NCBI RefSeq assembly: GCF_001605725.1
Contig: NZ_CP011530.1
Span: 1,426,001-1,490,000, forward strand
Direction of reading: 5' to 3'
Length of the DNA stretch: 64,000 bases
Source of the DNA: Mycobacteroides immunogenum
Lineage (GTDB): Bacteria; Actinomycetota; Actinomycetes; Mycobacteriales; Mycobacteriaceae
The notes under the pieces are model-generated. The model saw nothing but the letters and a program-made list of their open reading frames with translations. It searched no databases and had not been told where the DNA came from. The position numbers and the translations under genes were made by a program. Shown piece after piece: positions 17,269 through 24,802 of the stretch. Within the stretch, counting starts at the first letter, position 1. Every line of letters starts with the position of its first letter.

Positions 17269-18188
17269 CCTCGACAATTGGCATCGAACAGAGCTGGCTG
17301 GACACCCACAGCTGGAACCGGCCCGAATGGACCGTCGAACAGCTCATCGCCGCGAAGAAGGGCCGCACCGTCTCGGTGGTGCTCCCCGCGCTCAATGAGC
17401 AGGAGACCGTGGCGGCCGTCATCGACACCATCAGCCCGCTGCTGGGCGGTCTGGTGGATGAGCTGATCGTGCTGGACTCGGGCTCCACCGATGACACCGC
17501 GATCCGGGCCGTGGCCGCGGGTGCGCGCGTGGTCAGCCGCGAACAGGCGCTGCCGGAAGTGCCGCCGAACCCGGGCAAGGGCGAGGTGCTGTGGCGGTCG
17601 GTGGCCGCGACCACCGGTGACGTCATCGCATTCGTCGACTCCGACTTGATCGATCCCGACCCGATGTTTGTGCCCCACCTGCTGGGTCCGCTGCTGTTGG
17701 GGCAGGGCATCCATCTGGTCAAGGGCTTCTATCGGCGTCCGCTCAAGGTCAGCGGGGCAGAGGATGCCAACGGTGGTGGGCGAGTGACCGAGCTGGTGGC
17801 CCGGCCCATGCTCGCGGCGCTACGGCCCGAGCTGAGCTGCGTGGTGCAGCCGCTGGGCGGCGAGTACGCGGGCACCCGTGAGCTGCTGTCCTCGGTGCCG
17901 TTCGCGCCCGGCTACGGCGTGGAGATCGGACTGCTCATCGACACCTACGACAAGCTGGGGCTGACGTCCATCGCCCAGGTGAACCTGGGTGTGCGCAGTC
18001 ACCGCAACCGGCCGCTGGTGGAACTCGGGGTGATGAGCCGGCAGGTGATGGCGACCATGCTGTCGCGGTGTGGGATTCCGGACTCCGGTGTGGGTATCAC
18101 GCAATTCTTCGCCGACGGCGACGGATTCACCCCGCGCAGTTCGGCGGTTTCGCTGGAGGACCGCCCGCCGATGAACACCCTGCGATAG
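17265..18188 (+). CDS. gpgS: Glucosyl-3-phosphoglycerate synthase
   Basis: A 307-residue GT81 glycosyltransferase that moves glucose from a nucleotide-glucose donor to 3-phosphoglycerate, the first step towards methylglucose lipopolysaccharide. Motifs are SVVLPALNEQETV (GT-A N terminus), LDSGSTDDT, FVDSDLIDPDP (metal-binding D-S-D), and the acceptor-loop region GYGVEIGLLIDTYDKLG. It corresponds to Rv1208. The start overlaps the folP2 stop (ATGA). The end is convergent with a PNPOx-like gene across a 26-base spacer holding one copy of the GCTCACACTCGGC element. Confidence 0.94.
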   Translation: MTSTIGIEQSWLDTHSWNRPEWTVEQLIAAKKGRTVSVVLPALNEQETVAAVIDTISPLLGGLVDELIVLDSGSTDDTAIRAVAAGARVVSREQALPEVPPNPGKGEVLWRSVAATTGDVIAFVDSDLIDPDPMFVPHLLGPLLLGQGIHLVKGFYRRPLKVSGAEDANGGGRVTELVARPMLAALRPELSCVVQPLGGEYAGTRELLSSVPFAPGYGVEIGLLIDTYDKLGLTSIAQVNLGVRSHRNRPLVELGVMSRQVMATMLSRCGIPDSGVGITQFFADGDGFTPRSSAVSLEDRPPMNTLR

Positions 18189-18198
18189 GTACGCACTA

Positions 18199-18214
18199 GC
18201 GCTCACACTCGGCG
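18199..18214. repeat. Single arm of the GCCGAGTGTGAGC element
   Basis: GCGCTCACACTCGGCG lies exactly between two convergent stop codons. It matches the arms of the hairpin at 30237-30270 without a partner arm nearby, so it looks like a half-element or remnant. Confidence 0.6.
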
Positions 18215-18706
18215 TCAGGTCTTCTGAATTTCGCGTTCGCCCCCGGTTGGCGACCAGACCGTGACGATCATGTGGCCGTCATCGAGCCGCACCGAGGACG
18301 CGCCCTCGATATCGGCGACATAGAACGGCGTGAATCGCCGTCCGCGTAGATCGAATCCGATGGTGGCGTAGAGATTCTGGGCGAACCTGGCATGCAGATC
18401 GAGATCCTGCTCGTCGTGCACGGTGCCCCACACTTTGGCATCGCCCTGGGTGAGCTGGGTGTCGGTGGTCGCGGTGTGCAACTCGAAGCGGGGATCGCGC
18501 GCCAGGTCTGCGAGCTTGGTGGTGTCGGGCATGCCGCCCACGATGAGTCTGCCGTCGAAGATGCGGGGCTCCATCGGGCTGATGCGAGGCGCGCCGCTGC
18601 GGCGAAGCGTGGACAGGAAGCACAGGTTGCGCGTCGCGGCGTGGCGGCGAGTGAACACGTCGGCGACGGTCGGGGCCTGCCGGGTGAACTCTCGCCAGGT
18701 GGTCAT
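18215..18706 (-). CDS. Pyridoxamine 5'-phosphate oxidase-like protein
   Basis: A 163-residue split-barrel flavin-binding protein: RHAATRNLCFLSTLRRSGAPRISPMEPRIFDGRLIVGG contains the beta-strand pattern of the PNPOx-like fold, followed by TTKLADLARDPRFELHT and AKVWGTVH, common in F420- or FMN-binding relatives. No substrate is evident. ATG 18706 is supported by a -10 box TACCGT six bases upstream on the minus strand, a leaderless arrangement. It is divergent from the DivIVA-domain gene. Confidence 0.75.
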   Translation of the reverse strand: MTTWREFTRQAPTVADVFTRRHAATRNLCFLSTLRRSGAPRISPMEPRIFDGRLIVGGMPDTTKLADLARDPRFELHTATTDTQLTQGDAKVWGTVHDEQDLDLHARFAQNLYATIGFDLRGRRFTPFYVADIEGASSVRLDDGHMIVTVWSPTGGEREIQKT

Positions 18707-18712
18707 GGCCCC

Positions 18713-18718
18713 ACGGTA
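18713..18718 (-). promoter_or_regulatory. Candidate leaderless -10 (TACCGT) for the PNPOx-like gene
   Basis: On the minus strand TACCGT is followed by six bases and the ATG at 18706. Confidence 0.45.
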
Positions 18719-18755
18719 GGTCGGGATGTCGGACCCCGCTGGCAAGATCTGTGGG

Positions 18756-19070
18756 GTGACGTTCGCACTGACGTATCTGCTGGTTCTCATCGCGGTGGCC
18801 GCCGTGCTGTTCGTGCTGGGCTCGATGCTGTTCGGTCGGGGCGAGGAGCTGCCGCCGCTGCCCAAGGGCACCACCGCCACCGTCCTGCCCGCCGACAAGG
18901 TGACCGGGGCCGACGTGGACGCCGTCAAGTTCTCCCTGGTGTTCCGTGGGTACAAGGCCGGCGAGGTTGACTGGGTGCTGGACCGGCTGGCCCGCCAGAT
19001 CGACGACCTGCGTGCCGAGCTCGACGAGGTGCGGGGCGCCCGAGTCAACATCGAAGCAAATGCCGACTAA
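18756..19070 (+). CDS. DivIVA-domain membrane protein, Rv1209-like
   Basis: A 104-residue protein with one N-terminal transmembrane helix (FALTYLLVLIAVAAVLFVLG), a short linker GRGEELPPLPKGTTAT and a DivIVA-type segment VDAVKFSLVFRGYKAGEVDWVLDRLARQIDDLRAEL ending in a coiled coil. DivIVA domains guide proteins to curved membranes or the cell pole. GTG 18756 places the helix at the N terminus; ATG 18726 would add ten residues. It overlaps the start of tag by 11 bases. Confidence 0.75.
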   Translation: MTFALTYLLVLIAVAAVLFVLGSMLFGRGEELPPLPKGTTATVLPADKVTGADVDAVKFSLVFRGYKAGEVDWVLDRLARQIDDLRAELDEVRGARVNIEANAD

Positions 19071-19638
19071 GGAGCCCACCCGCTGTTCCTGGGCCGTGGA
19101 TTCGGCCGGGTCCACGCTGTACACCGACTACCACGACAACGAATGGGGACGGCCGCTGTACGGCCGTGACGCCCTGTTCGAGCGGGTCTGCCTCGAGGCC
19201 TTCCAGAGTGGTCTGGCCTGGATCACCATCCTGCGTAAACGGGAGGGATTCCGGCGGGCGTTCGACGGGTTCCAGCCGGAGAAGATTGCCCGATACACCG
19301 ACACCGATGTCGCCCGGCTGATGGCAGACGCCGAGATCGTGCGGAACCGCGCCAAGATCGAATCGGCGATTTCCAATGCCCGTGCCGTTCTGGATCTGGA
19401 CACCGATCTGTCCAACCTACTGTGGTCGTTTGCGCCGAAACGCCGCGCCCGGCCGCAACGTCTTTCCGACGTGCCCGCGGTGACCGAGGAGAGCACCGCG
19501 ATGGCCAAGGAGCTCAAACGCCGCGGGTTCCGTTTTGTGGGTCCTACCACGGCATATGCGCTGATGCAGGCCACCGGCATGGTGGACGATCATGTGCGTT
19601 CCTGTTGGGTTCCGCGGGCCGACACCACGCCCGACTGA
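19060..19638 (+). CDS. tag: DNA-3-methyladenine glycosylase I
   Basis: A 192-residue Tag-family glycosylase that excises 3-methyladenine from alkylated DNA. CSW at the N terminus and YHDNEWG, with DDHVRSC near the C terminus, give the Cys-His-His-Cys zinc site of the family; LCLEAFQ-like ERVCLEAFQSGLAWITILRKR is the conserved helix and FVGPTTAYALMQATGMVDDH the base-pocket region. It corresponds to Rv1210 (tagA). It overlaps the DivIVA-domain gene and is probably co-transcribed with it. Confidence 0.94.
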   Translation: MPTKEPTRCSWAVDSAGSTLYTDYHDNEWGRPLYGRDALFERVCLEAFQSGLAWITILRKREGFRRAFDGFQPEKIARYTDTDVARLMADAEIVRNRAKIESAISNARAVLDLDTDLSNLLWSFAPKRRARPQRLSDVPAVTEESTAMAKELKRRGFRFVGPTTAYALMQATGMVDDHVRSCWVPRADTTPD

Positions 19639-19675
19639 GGGGCCAGTTGAGGGTCTGCTGTCCCCAGATGCTCCC

Positions 19676-19727
19676 GATAGGGAAGAATGGTCCAGTGAAA
19701 CGGCAGCTCAGATAGGGAACAATGGTC
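19676..19727 (+). repeat. Imperfect direct repeat GATAGGGAA(G/C)AATGGTC upstream of the DUF3117 gene
   Basis: Two 17-base copies, at 19676-19692 and 19711-19727, differ at one base and are spaced 35 bases apart. They lie in the tag-DUF3117 spacer, upstream of a good ribosome site. They may be tandem activator sites or duplicated promoter elements. Confidence 0.55.
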
Positions 19728-19771
19728 GGAGATGCCGAACACCCTTGGCTGGAATTTGGAGGGAGCACACG

Positions 19772-19939
19772 ATGGCGGCCATGAAGCCCCGAACAGGCGA
19801 CGGTCCTCTCGAGGCTACGAAAGAGGGGCGCGGAATCGTCATGCGCGTGCCACTGGAAGGTGGCGGTCGCTTGGTGGTCGAGCTGACCCCGGATGAGGCT
19901 GCCGCGCTCGGCGACGAACTCAAGAACGTCACCAGCTAG
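19772..19939 (+). CDS. DUF3117 small protein, Rv1211-like
   Basis: A 55-residue soluble protein: MAAMKPRTGDGPLEATKEG, then IVMRVPLEGGGRLVVELTPDEAAALGDELKNV. It matches the highly conserved actinobacterial DUF3117 family (Rv1211), which from recall has been reported to bind calcium in a calmodulin-like manner; this is not readable here. GGAGGGA about eight bases before ATG 19772 gives a strong ribosome site. It sits between tag and the convergent glgM, as in M. tuberculosis. Confidence 0.88.
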   Translation: MAAMKPRTGDGPLEATKEGRGIVMRVPLEGGGRLVVELTPDEAAALGDELKNVTS

Positions 19940-19958
19940 GGCCTACCAGCCCCCGGCG

Positions 19959-21170
19959 CTAGCTGCAGACCTTCTGATAGATCTGCAGGGTCATCTCCGC
20001 GATGTGCGCCCACGAGAACTCTTCGATACAGCGGGCTCTACCGGCGTTGCCGTATTCGGTGGCGCGGGCTGGGTCCGCGACTAGCGCGTTGACCGCGTCG
20101 GCGATACCCGACTCGAATGCGGCGGCTTCGCTGCTCTCGTACGGCACCAAGGTCCCGGTGACTCCGTCAGCAACCACCTCGGGTATCCCGCCGACGCGTG
20201 ACGCCACCACGGCGGTACCGCACGCCATGGCCTCAAGATTCACGATGCCCAAGGGTTCATAGATCGACGGGCACACAAAAACTGTTGCCGCGGAGAGCAC
20301 CTCTCGCAGCTTGGGGATGGGCAGAAACTCGCGGATCCAGTGCACACCGGGCCGGGCAGCGGCCAACTCGGTGACGGCGCCGGTGATCTGTTCGGCGATT
20401 TCGGGAGTATCGGGCTCACCCGCGCACAGAATCAGCTGCACCTCGGGCGAGAATTGATGCGCTGCCGCCACCAGATGTCCCAGCCCCTTCTGCCGGGTGA
20501 TTCGTCCCACGAAGGCGACAATCGGGCGGTTCAGGTCCACGCCGAGTTCGGCGAGCACCGATCCAGGCTGGGTGATCGCATCCGCCGGATCTACCGGGTA
20601 CCACGAGGCGGTGTCGATCCCGTTGCGCACCACATGAATACGGTCAGGGTCCAGGTCGGGGTAGGTGACGAGGATGTCATCGCGCATCCCGCTGCTGACC
20701 GCGATGACGGCGTCGGCGGCGTGTATGGCGGTGTGTTCCACCCATGAGGACACCCGATAGCCGCCGCCGAGCTGCTCGGCCTTCCAGGGGCGGCGTGGCT
20801 CCAGGGAATGTGCCGTCAGGACATGCGGGATGCCATGCAGCAGCTTGGCCAGGTGACCGGCCATCCCGGTGTACCAGGTGTGTGAATGCGCCACCGTCGA
20901 ACCGGCTGCCGCGGCGGCCATCACCAGATCGGCCGACAGCGTCGTCAGCGCCGGGTTGGCGCCATCCAGCGCGGGGTCGGGCCGATGGACAAAGGCGTTG
21001 TCCCGGGGTGCGCCCATGCAGTGCACGTCGACATCGCATAGCGTGCGCAGCTGCGCCACCAGCTCGGTGACGTGCACACCGGCCCCGCCGTATACCTCGG
21101 GCGGATACTCCCGCGTCATCATCGCCACCCGCGTCGTGGATGCGTCAGATGCGCCAGGACCGTCGGTCAT
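19959..21170 (-). CDS. glgM: GT5-type glycosyltransferase, alpha-maltose-1-phosphate synthase (GlgM/GlgA)
   Basis: A 403-residue GT-B transferase. MMTREYPPEVYGGAGVHVTELV is the N-terminal glycogen-synthase-like loop, AFVGRITRQKGLGHLV and FVCPSIYEPLGIVNLEAMACGTAVVAS form the nucleotide-sugar site with the E-x7-E pair. It corresponds to Rv1212c, described as GlgM, which makes maltose-1-phosphate from ADP-glucose and glucose-1-phosphate for the GlgE alpha-glucan pathway. ATG 21170 is supported by a -10 box seven bases upstream; GTG 21128 is an alternative. It is divergent from glgC, which supplies ADP-glucose. Confidence 0.9.
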   Translation of the reverse strand: MTDGPGASDASTTRVAMMTREYPPEVYGGAGVHVTELVAQLRTLCDVDVHCMGAPRDNAFVHRPDPALDGANPALTTLSADLVMAAAAAGSTVAHSHTWYTGMAGHLAKLLHGIPHVLTAHSLEPRRPWKAEQLGGGYRVSSWVEHTAIHAADAVIAVSSGMRDDILVTYPDLDPDRIHVVRNGIDTASWYPVDPADAITQPGSVLAELGVDLNRPIVAFVGRITRQKGLGHLVAAAHQFSPEVQLILCAGEPDTPEIAEQITGAVTELAAARPGVHWIREFLPIPKLREVLSAATVFVCPSIYEPLGIVNLEAMACGTAVVASRVGGIPEVVADGVTGTLVPYESSEAAAFESGIADAVNALVADPARATEYGNAGRARCIEEFSWAHIAEMTLQIYQKVCS

Positions 21171-21177
21171 AGCCACG

Positions 21178-21183
21178 ACCGTA
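21178..21183 (-). promoter_or_regulatory. Candidate leaderless -10 (TACGGT) for glgM
   Basis: On the minus strand TACGGT is followed by seven bases and the ATG at 21170. It faces the glgC promoter within a 93-base spacer, so both enzymes of the pathway can be controlled from one region. Confidence 0.45.
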
Positions 21184-21250
21184 GTAGGTGGCTCCGACGG
21201 CCGCAGGCCCGCCACGGGGTGTAGCGCTGGCCGCTTCTGCCGACTGCCGA

Positions 21251-21256
21251 TAGGTT
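21251..21256 (+). promoter_or_regulatory. Candidate leaderless -10 (TAGGTT) for glgC
   Basis: TAGGTT is followed by seven bases and ATG 21264, the codon that gives the same protein length as tuberculosis GlgC. Confidence 0.5.
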
Positions 21257-21263
21257 GATTGCT

Positions 21264-22478
21264 ATGAGGGCATCGCCACACGTTCTGGGGATCGTGCTTG
21301 CCGGCGGTGAAGGCAAGCGGCTCTATCCGTTGACCGCCGATCGAGCGAAACCGGCGGTGCCTTTCGGAGGCGCGTACCGCCTCATCGATTTTGTGCTGAG
21401 CAACCTGGTCAACGCGCGGTTCCTCCGTATTTGTGTTCTGACCCAATACAAGTCGCACTCACTGGACCGGCACATCTCACAGAACTGGCGTCTGTCAGGT
21501 TTGGCGGGCGAGTACATCACCCCGGTCCCGGCCCAGCAGCGGCTGGGCCCGCGCTGGTACACCGGTAGCGCTGACGCCATCCACCAGTCGCTCAACCTTA
21601 TCTTCGACGAAGATCCCGAGTACATCGTCGTCTTCGGTGCCGACCACGTGTACCGGATGGATCCCGAGCAGATGCTGGACTTTCACATAGAAAGTGGAGC
21701 AGCGGTGACCGTCGCCGGAATCCGGGTGCCGCGCACCGAGGCAAGCGCCTTCGGATGTATCGATGCCGACGACACCGGGCGCATTCGTGAGTTCGTCGAG
21801 AAGCCCGCGAATCCGCCCGGCACGCCCGATGATCCCGATGCGGCCTTTGTCTCGATGGGCAATTACATCTTCACCACCAAAGAACTCATCGACGTCATCC
21901 GTGCGGACGCCGAGGATGACCACTCCGATCACGACATGGGTGGCGACATCATTCCCCGGCTGGTGGCCGACGGCCGCGCCGCGGTGTACGACTTCAACAC
22001 CAATCTGGTGCCCGGGGCCACCGAACGCGACCACGCGTACTGGCGCGACGTGGGAACCCTCGACGCGTTCTACGACGCGCACATGGACCTGGTGTCGGTG
22101 CATCCTGTGTTCAACCTGTACAACCGGCGCTGGCCGATTCGCGGTGAATCGGAGAACCTGGCGCCCGCCAAGTTCGTCAATGGCGGTTCGGCACAGGAAT
22201 CGGTGGTAGGAGCCGGCAGCATCGTTTCGGCCGCCTCGGTGCGCAACTCGGTGCTGTCCTCCAACGTCGTCATCGACGACGGCGCCGTTGTCGAGGGCAG
22301 CGTGCTCATGCCCGGTGTGCGGGTGGGGCGCGGGGCCGTGGTGCGGCACGCGATTCTGGATAAGAACGTGGTTGTCGGTGTGGGAGAACAGGTTGGCGTC
22401 GATATCGAACGCGACCGGGAACGGTTCAACGTCAGCGCGGGCGGCGTTGTCGCCGTCGGCAAGGGCGTTTGGATCTGA
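21264..22478 (+). CDS. glgC: Glucose-1-phosphate adenylyltransferase
   Basis: A 404-residue ADP-glucose pyrophosphorylase, the supplier of ADP-glucose for glycogen and maltose-1-phosphate synthesis. [16 protein letters not shown] is the nucleotide-binding motif, [11 protein letters not shown] the metal-binding region, and VSMGNYIF and [17 protein letters not shown] are substrate motifs; the C terminus is a left-handed beta-helix. Length and sequence match Rv1213. ATG 21264 is chosen over an ATG nine bases upstream because of the -10 position and length match. Confidence 0.96.
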   Translation: MRASPHVLGIVLAGGEGKRLYPLTADRAKPAVPFGGAYRLIDFVLSNLVNARFLRICVLTQYKSHSLDRHISQNWRLSGLAGEYITPVPAQQRLGPRWYTGSADAIHQSLNLIFDEDPEYIVVFGADHVYRMDPEQMLDFHIESGAAVTVAGIRVPRTEASAFGCIDADDTGRIREFVEKPANPPGTPDDPDAAFVSMGNYIFTTKELIDVIRADAEDDHSDHDMGGDIIPRLVADGRAAVYDFNTNLVPGATERDHAYWRDVGTLDAFYDAHMDLVSVHPVFNLYNRRWPIRGESENLAPAKFVNGGSAQESVVGAGSIVSAASVRNSVLSSNVVIDDGAVVEGSVLMPGVRVGRGAVVRHAILDKNVVVGVGEQVGVDIERDRERFNVSAGGVVAVGKGVWI

Positions 22479-22491
22479 GCCGAATCGGACG

Positions 22492-23895
22492 CTAGGGGCC
22501 GTCGCTCTCCCGTAACACGGGCAAGGCGGCCAATCGACTCACCGCGTGCCGGATTGTGGCGGGTTTGAGCTGTCCATATCCGAGGACGAGCCCGGGGTGC
22601 CGTGGGTCGGGCTGCGCCCGGTAGTCATCGAGATCGGTGATGTGGATGCCGCGGCCGCGTGCCTGCTCCACCGTCACTGACGCTGAAATGCCTTGGCGCA
22701 GTGATGCCAACACGTGCAGACCGGCCTCGGTTCCGGTGACGTGAGTGACGGCGCTGATCTTTTCCAGTGACTGCAGCATGGTCGCTCGACGGTCTTGGTA
22801 TCTCTTGCGGACCCGGGCGGTGTGCCGGGCGAGTTCACCACTGGTGAGAAGGTGCGTAACGGCTTGCTGGACAGGGGCGGCGACAGTAGCGCCGAGTGCG
22901 TCCCGGGTGTTGAGGACGGGTTCCAGCAGATGCGTTGGTACGCGCAGATAACTGAGCCGCAGGCCCGGGTCGAGCACCTTCGACATCGTCCCCAGATAGA
23001 TGGTGCTCGCGCTGGTGTCGAGACCGGCCAGACTGGGCAGGGGTGAGACCCCGAACCGGAATTCACTGTCGTAGTCGTCCTCCACCAGGATTACTCCCGC
23101 TTTGCGTGCCCAGCGCAGGATGTCGCCGCGCATACCGGGATTGATGCGGTGGCCCAGCGGATACTGATGGCTGGGCGTCAGACACACCGCCGCAATGGAT
23201 TTCTCGGTGGATTGCAGTCTGGTCAGGATCTGCTCGGGATCGGTGACATCCACGGGCACCCACCGCACCCCGAGGGCCTGGAAAGTCCGGCGGATGTCGG
23301 GATATCCGGGGTCTTCCACGGCGACCGCATGCCCTTGCCATCTGAAGGCAAGGGTCAACAGCGTGAGAGCCTCGGCGGTTCCGGCGCACACCACGATCTG
23401 TGACGGGTCGCAAGGCAATCCGCGCGAGGACCGCAGATAGGCCGATAGCGCCTCACGCAGTGCTGCGTTGCCGGGTGGCGGCGGAGGCGTTGCGGAGGGT
23501 TCGATCGACCGCCAGGCGGCGCGCCAGCCGACCCGCGAGATGTCCTCAGGATTGAGATCTCCTGGGCGCATGTCGATTTCGATGTCTTCTTCTGCTGGTA
23601 TCGCCAGCCGAACTTGACGATGCCCCGCGCTGCGCGGGGAATGCTGGCGGTGTGCGACCACGGTGCCCGCGCCTTGGCAGGATTCGATCCAGCCTTCACC
23701 TTCAAGCTCTTGAAGCGCCGCCACCACGGTGCTCCTGGACACACCCAACCCGGATGCCACCGCACGGCTTGAGGGCACCGGTGACCCCGGGGCGAGCAGC
23801 CCGGATTCCAGCACGTTGCGAAACTGCTGCACGATCTGCGCTCGAATGCTCACCCTGGACGCACGATCAACGCTCATCGGGATGTCCAGAGTCAA
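22492..23895 (-). CDS. pdxR: MocR/PdxR-family transcriptional regulator
   Basis: A 467-residue fusion of a GntR winged helix (SRAVASGLGVSRSTVVAALQELEGEGWIES, about residues 43-75) and a class I aminotransferase-like domain. The PLP lysine lies in IYLGTMSKVLDPGLRLSYL, with AVEDPGYPDIR and LVEDDYDSEF upstream. PdxR members sense pyridoxal phosphate and activate vitamin B6 synthesis genes. TTG 23895 has GAGG eight bases upstream; ATG 23877 is an alternative. It is divergent from a flavin-binding PNPOx-like gene, which fits a B6 role, but pdxS/pdxT are not in this window. Confidence 0.82.
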   Translation of the reverse strand: MTLDIPMSVDRASRVSIRAQIVQQFRNVLESGLLAPGSPVPSSRAVASGLGVSRSTVVAALQELEGEGWIESCQGAGTVVAHRQHSPRSAGHRQVRLAIPAEEDIEIDMRPGDLNPEDISRVGWRAAWRSIEPSATPPPPPGNAALREALSAYLRSSRGLPCDPSQIVVCAGTAEALTLLTLAFRWQGHAVAVEDPGYPDIRRTFQALGVRWVPVDVTDPEQILTRLQSTEKSIAAVCLTPSHQYPLGHRINPGMRGDILRWARKAGVILVEDDYDSEFRFGVSPLPSLAGLDTSASTIYLGTMSKVLDPGLRLSYLRVPTHLLEPVLNTRDALGATVAAPVQQAVTHLLTSGELARHTARVRKRYQDRRATMLQSLEKISAVTHVTGTEAGLHVLASLRQGISASVTVEQARGRGIHITDLDDYRAQPDPRHPGLVLGYGQLKPATIRHAVSRLAALPVLRESDGP

Positions 23896-24009
23896 GGCAA
23901 CACCTCACCGCCGCAGTTCTTCGGCATCATTTCACACCGGCACTGGACTGGTCGTAATCGCAGAATGTGGTCTGTCGCCGCACTGTGCTTTCGCGGCACC
24001 ATCAGTCGC

Positions 24010-24714
24010 ATGACAGCGAGTACCACGAATACCGGCGCCGAACTGCTCGACAGCCCAGACCTTCTGGTGCACCGATATAAATGGCTACAACGGCATGAAC
24101 GTGGGGATTTGTTTGCGATTCTCGATGCGGGGACCATCGCGCATGTCGGATTCGTGCGTGCGGACGGCAAGCCGATGGTGATTCCGATGGCCTATGCGCG
24201 GGACGGTGACTTCCTTCTCATGCACGGGTCCACGGGTTCGGGCCTGACGAAATCGGCCAACTCGGGCGTGGACCTGGCGGCCACGATCTCCATCTTCGAT
24301 GGTCTGGTCTACGCGCAGTCGCTGTTCGACTCGACGGTAAACTACCGTTGCGCAATGATTTTCGGTAATGCGGTGCCGGTTCCGGAGCAGGAACACCTGG
24401 ATTGCATCCGGATCATTTCCGAGCGGCTGATGCCGGGCCGCTGGGCTGAAGTGCGCCCGCCGACGAAGCGGGAACTTGCCGCAACTCATGTCCTGCGGCT
24501 GCCGTTGGAGATGGCGAGTGTGAAAGTACGGACAGGGCAACCCACCGAAGACGTCAGCCCCGGAGTGTGGACGGGATACGTTCCCTTTGAATCCGCGGTG
24601 GGGGAGCCGGTACCGCAGCCCGGTGTAGATGTCGCGCAGGCCGCATCCATCGCCACGGCGTCTGATGTCTGGAAAGCGCGGCTGTCGCGACCAATCCCGG
24701 ACGGGCCGCTGTAG
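24010..24714 (+). CDS. Pyridoxamine 5'-phosphate oxidase-family (flavin-nucleotide-binding) protein
   Basis: A 234-residue protein with a split-barrel: LFAILDAGTIAHVGFVRADGKPMVIPMAYARDGDFLLMHGSTGSGL is characteristic of the putative flavin-nucleotide-binding (NimA-like) group, followed by VNYRCAMIFGNAVPV. It could be a flavin oxidoreductase acting on B6 vitamers. Divergence from pdxR strongly suggests control by it. The 114-base spacer holds two GGTC-containing boxes (around 23949 and 23967) that could be PdxR sites. ATG 24010 has no obvious ribosome site. Confidence 0.78.
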   Translation: MTASTTNTGAELLDSPDLLVHRYKWLQRHERGDLFAILDAGTIAHVGFVRADGKPMVIPMAYARDGDFLLMHGSTGSGLTKSANSGVDLAATISIFDGLVYAQSLFDSTVNYRCAMIFGNAVPVPEQEHLDCIRIISERLMPGRWAEVRPPTKRELAATHVLRLPLEMASVKVRTGQPTEDVSPGVWTGYVPFESAVGEPVPQPGVDVAQAASIATASDVWKARLSRPIPDGPL

Positions 24715-24802
24715 GGATCATTGCCCGCGACGGCGTGTCGCGGGCCGTAACTTCGCTTCCGCGAGTTTGACTCGGGGTGTGACGGCGGGGGCGTGGGGCG
24801 CG

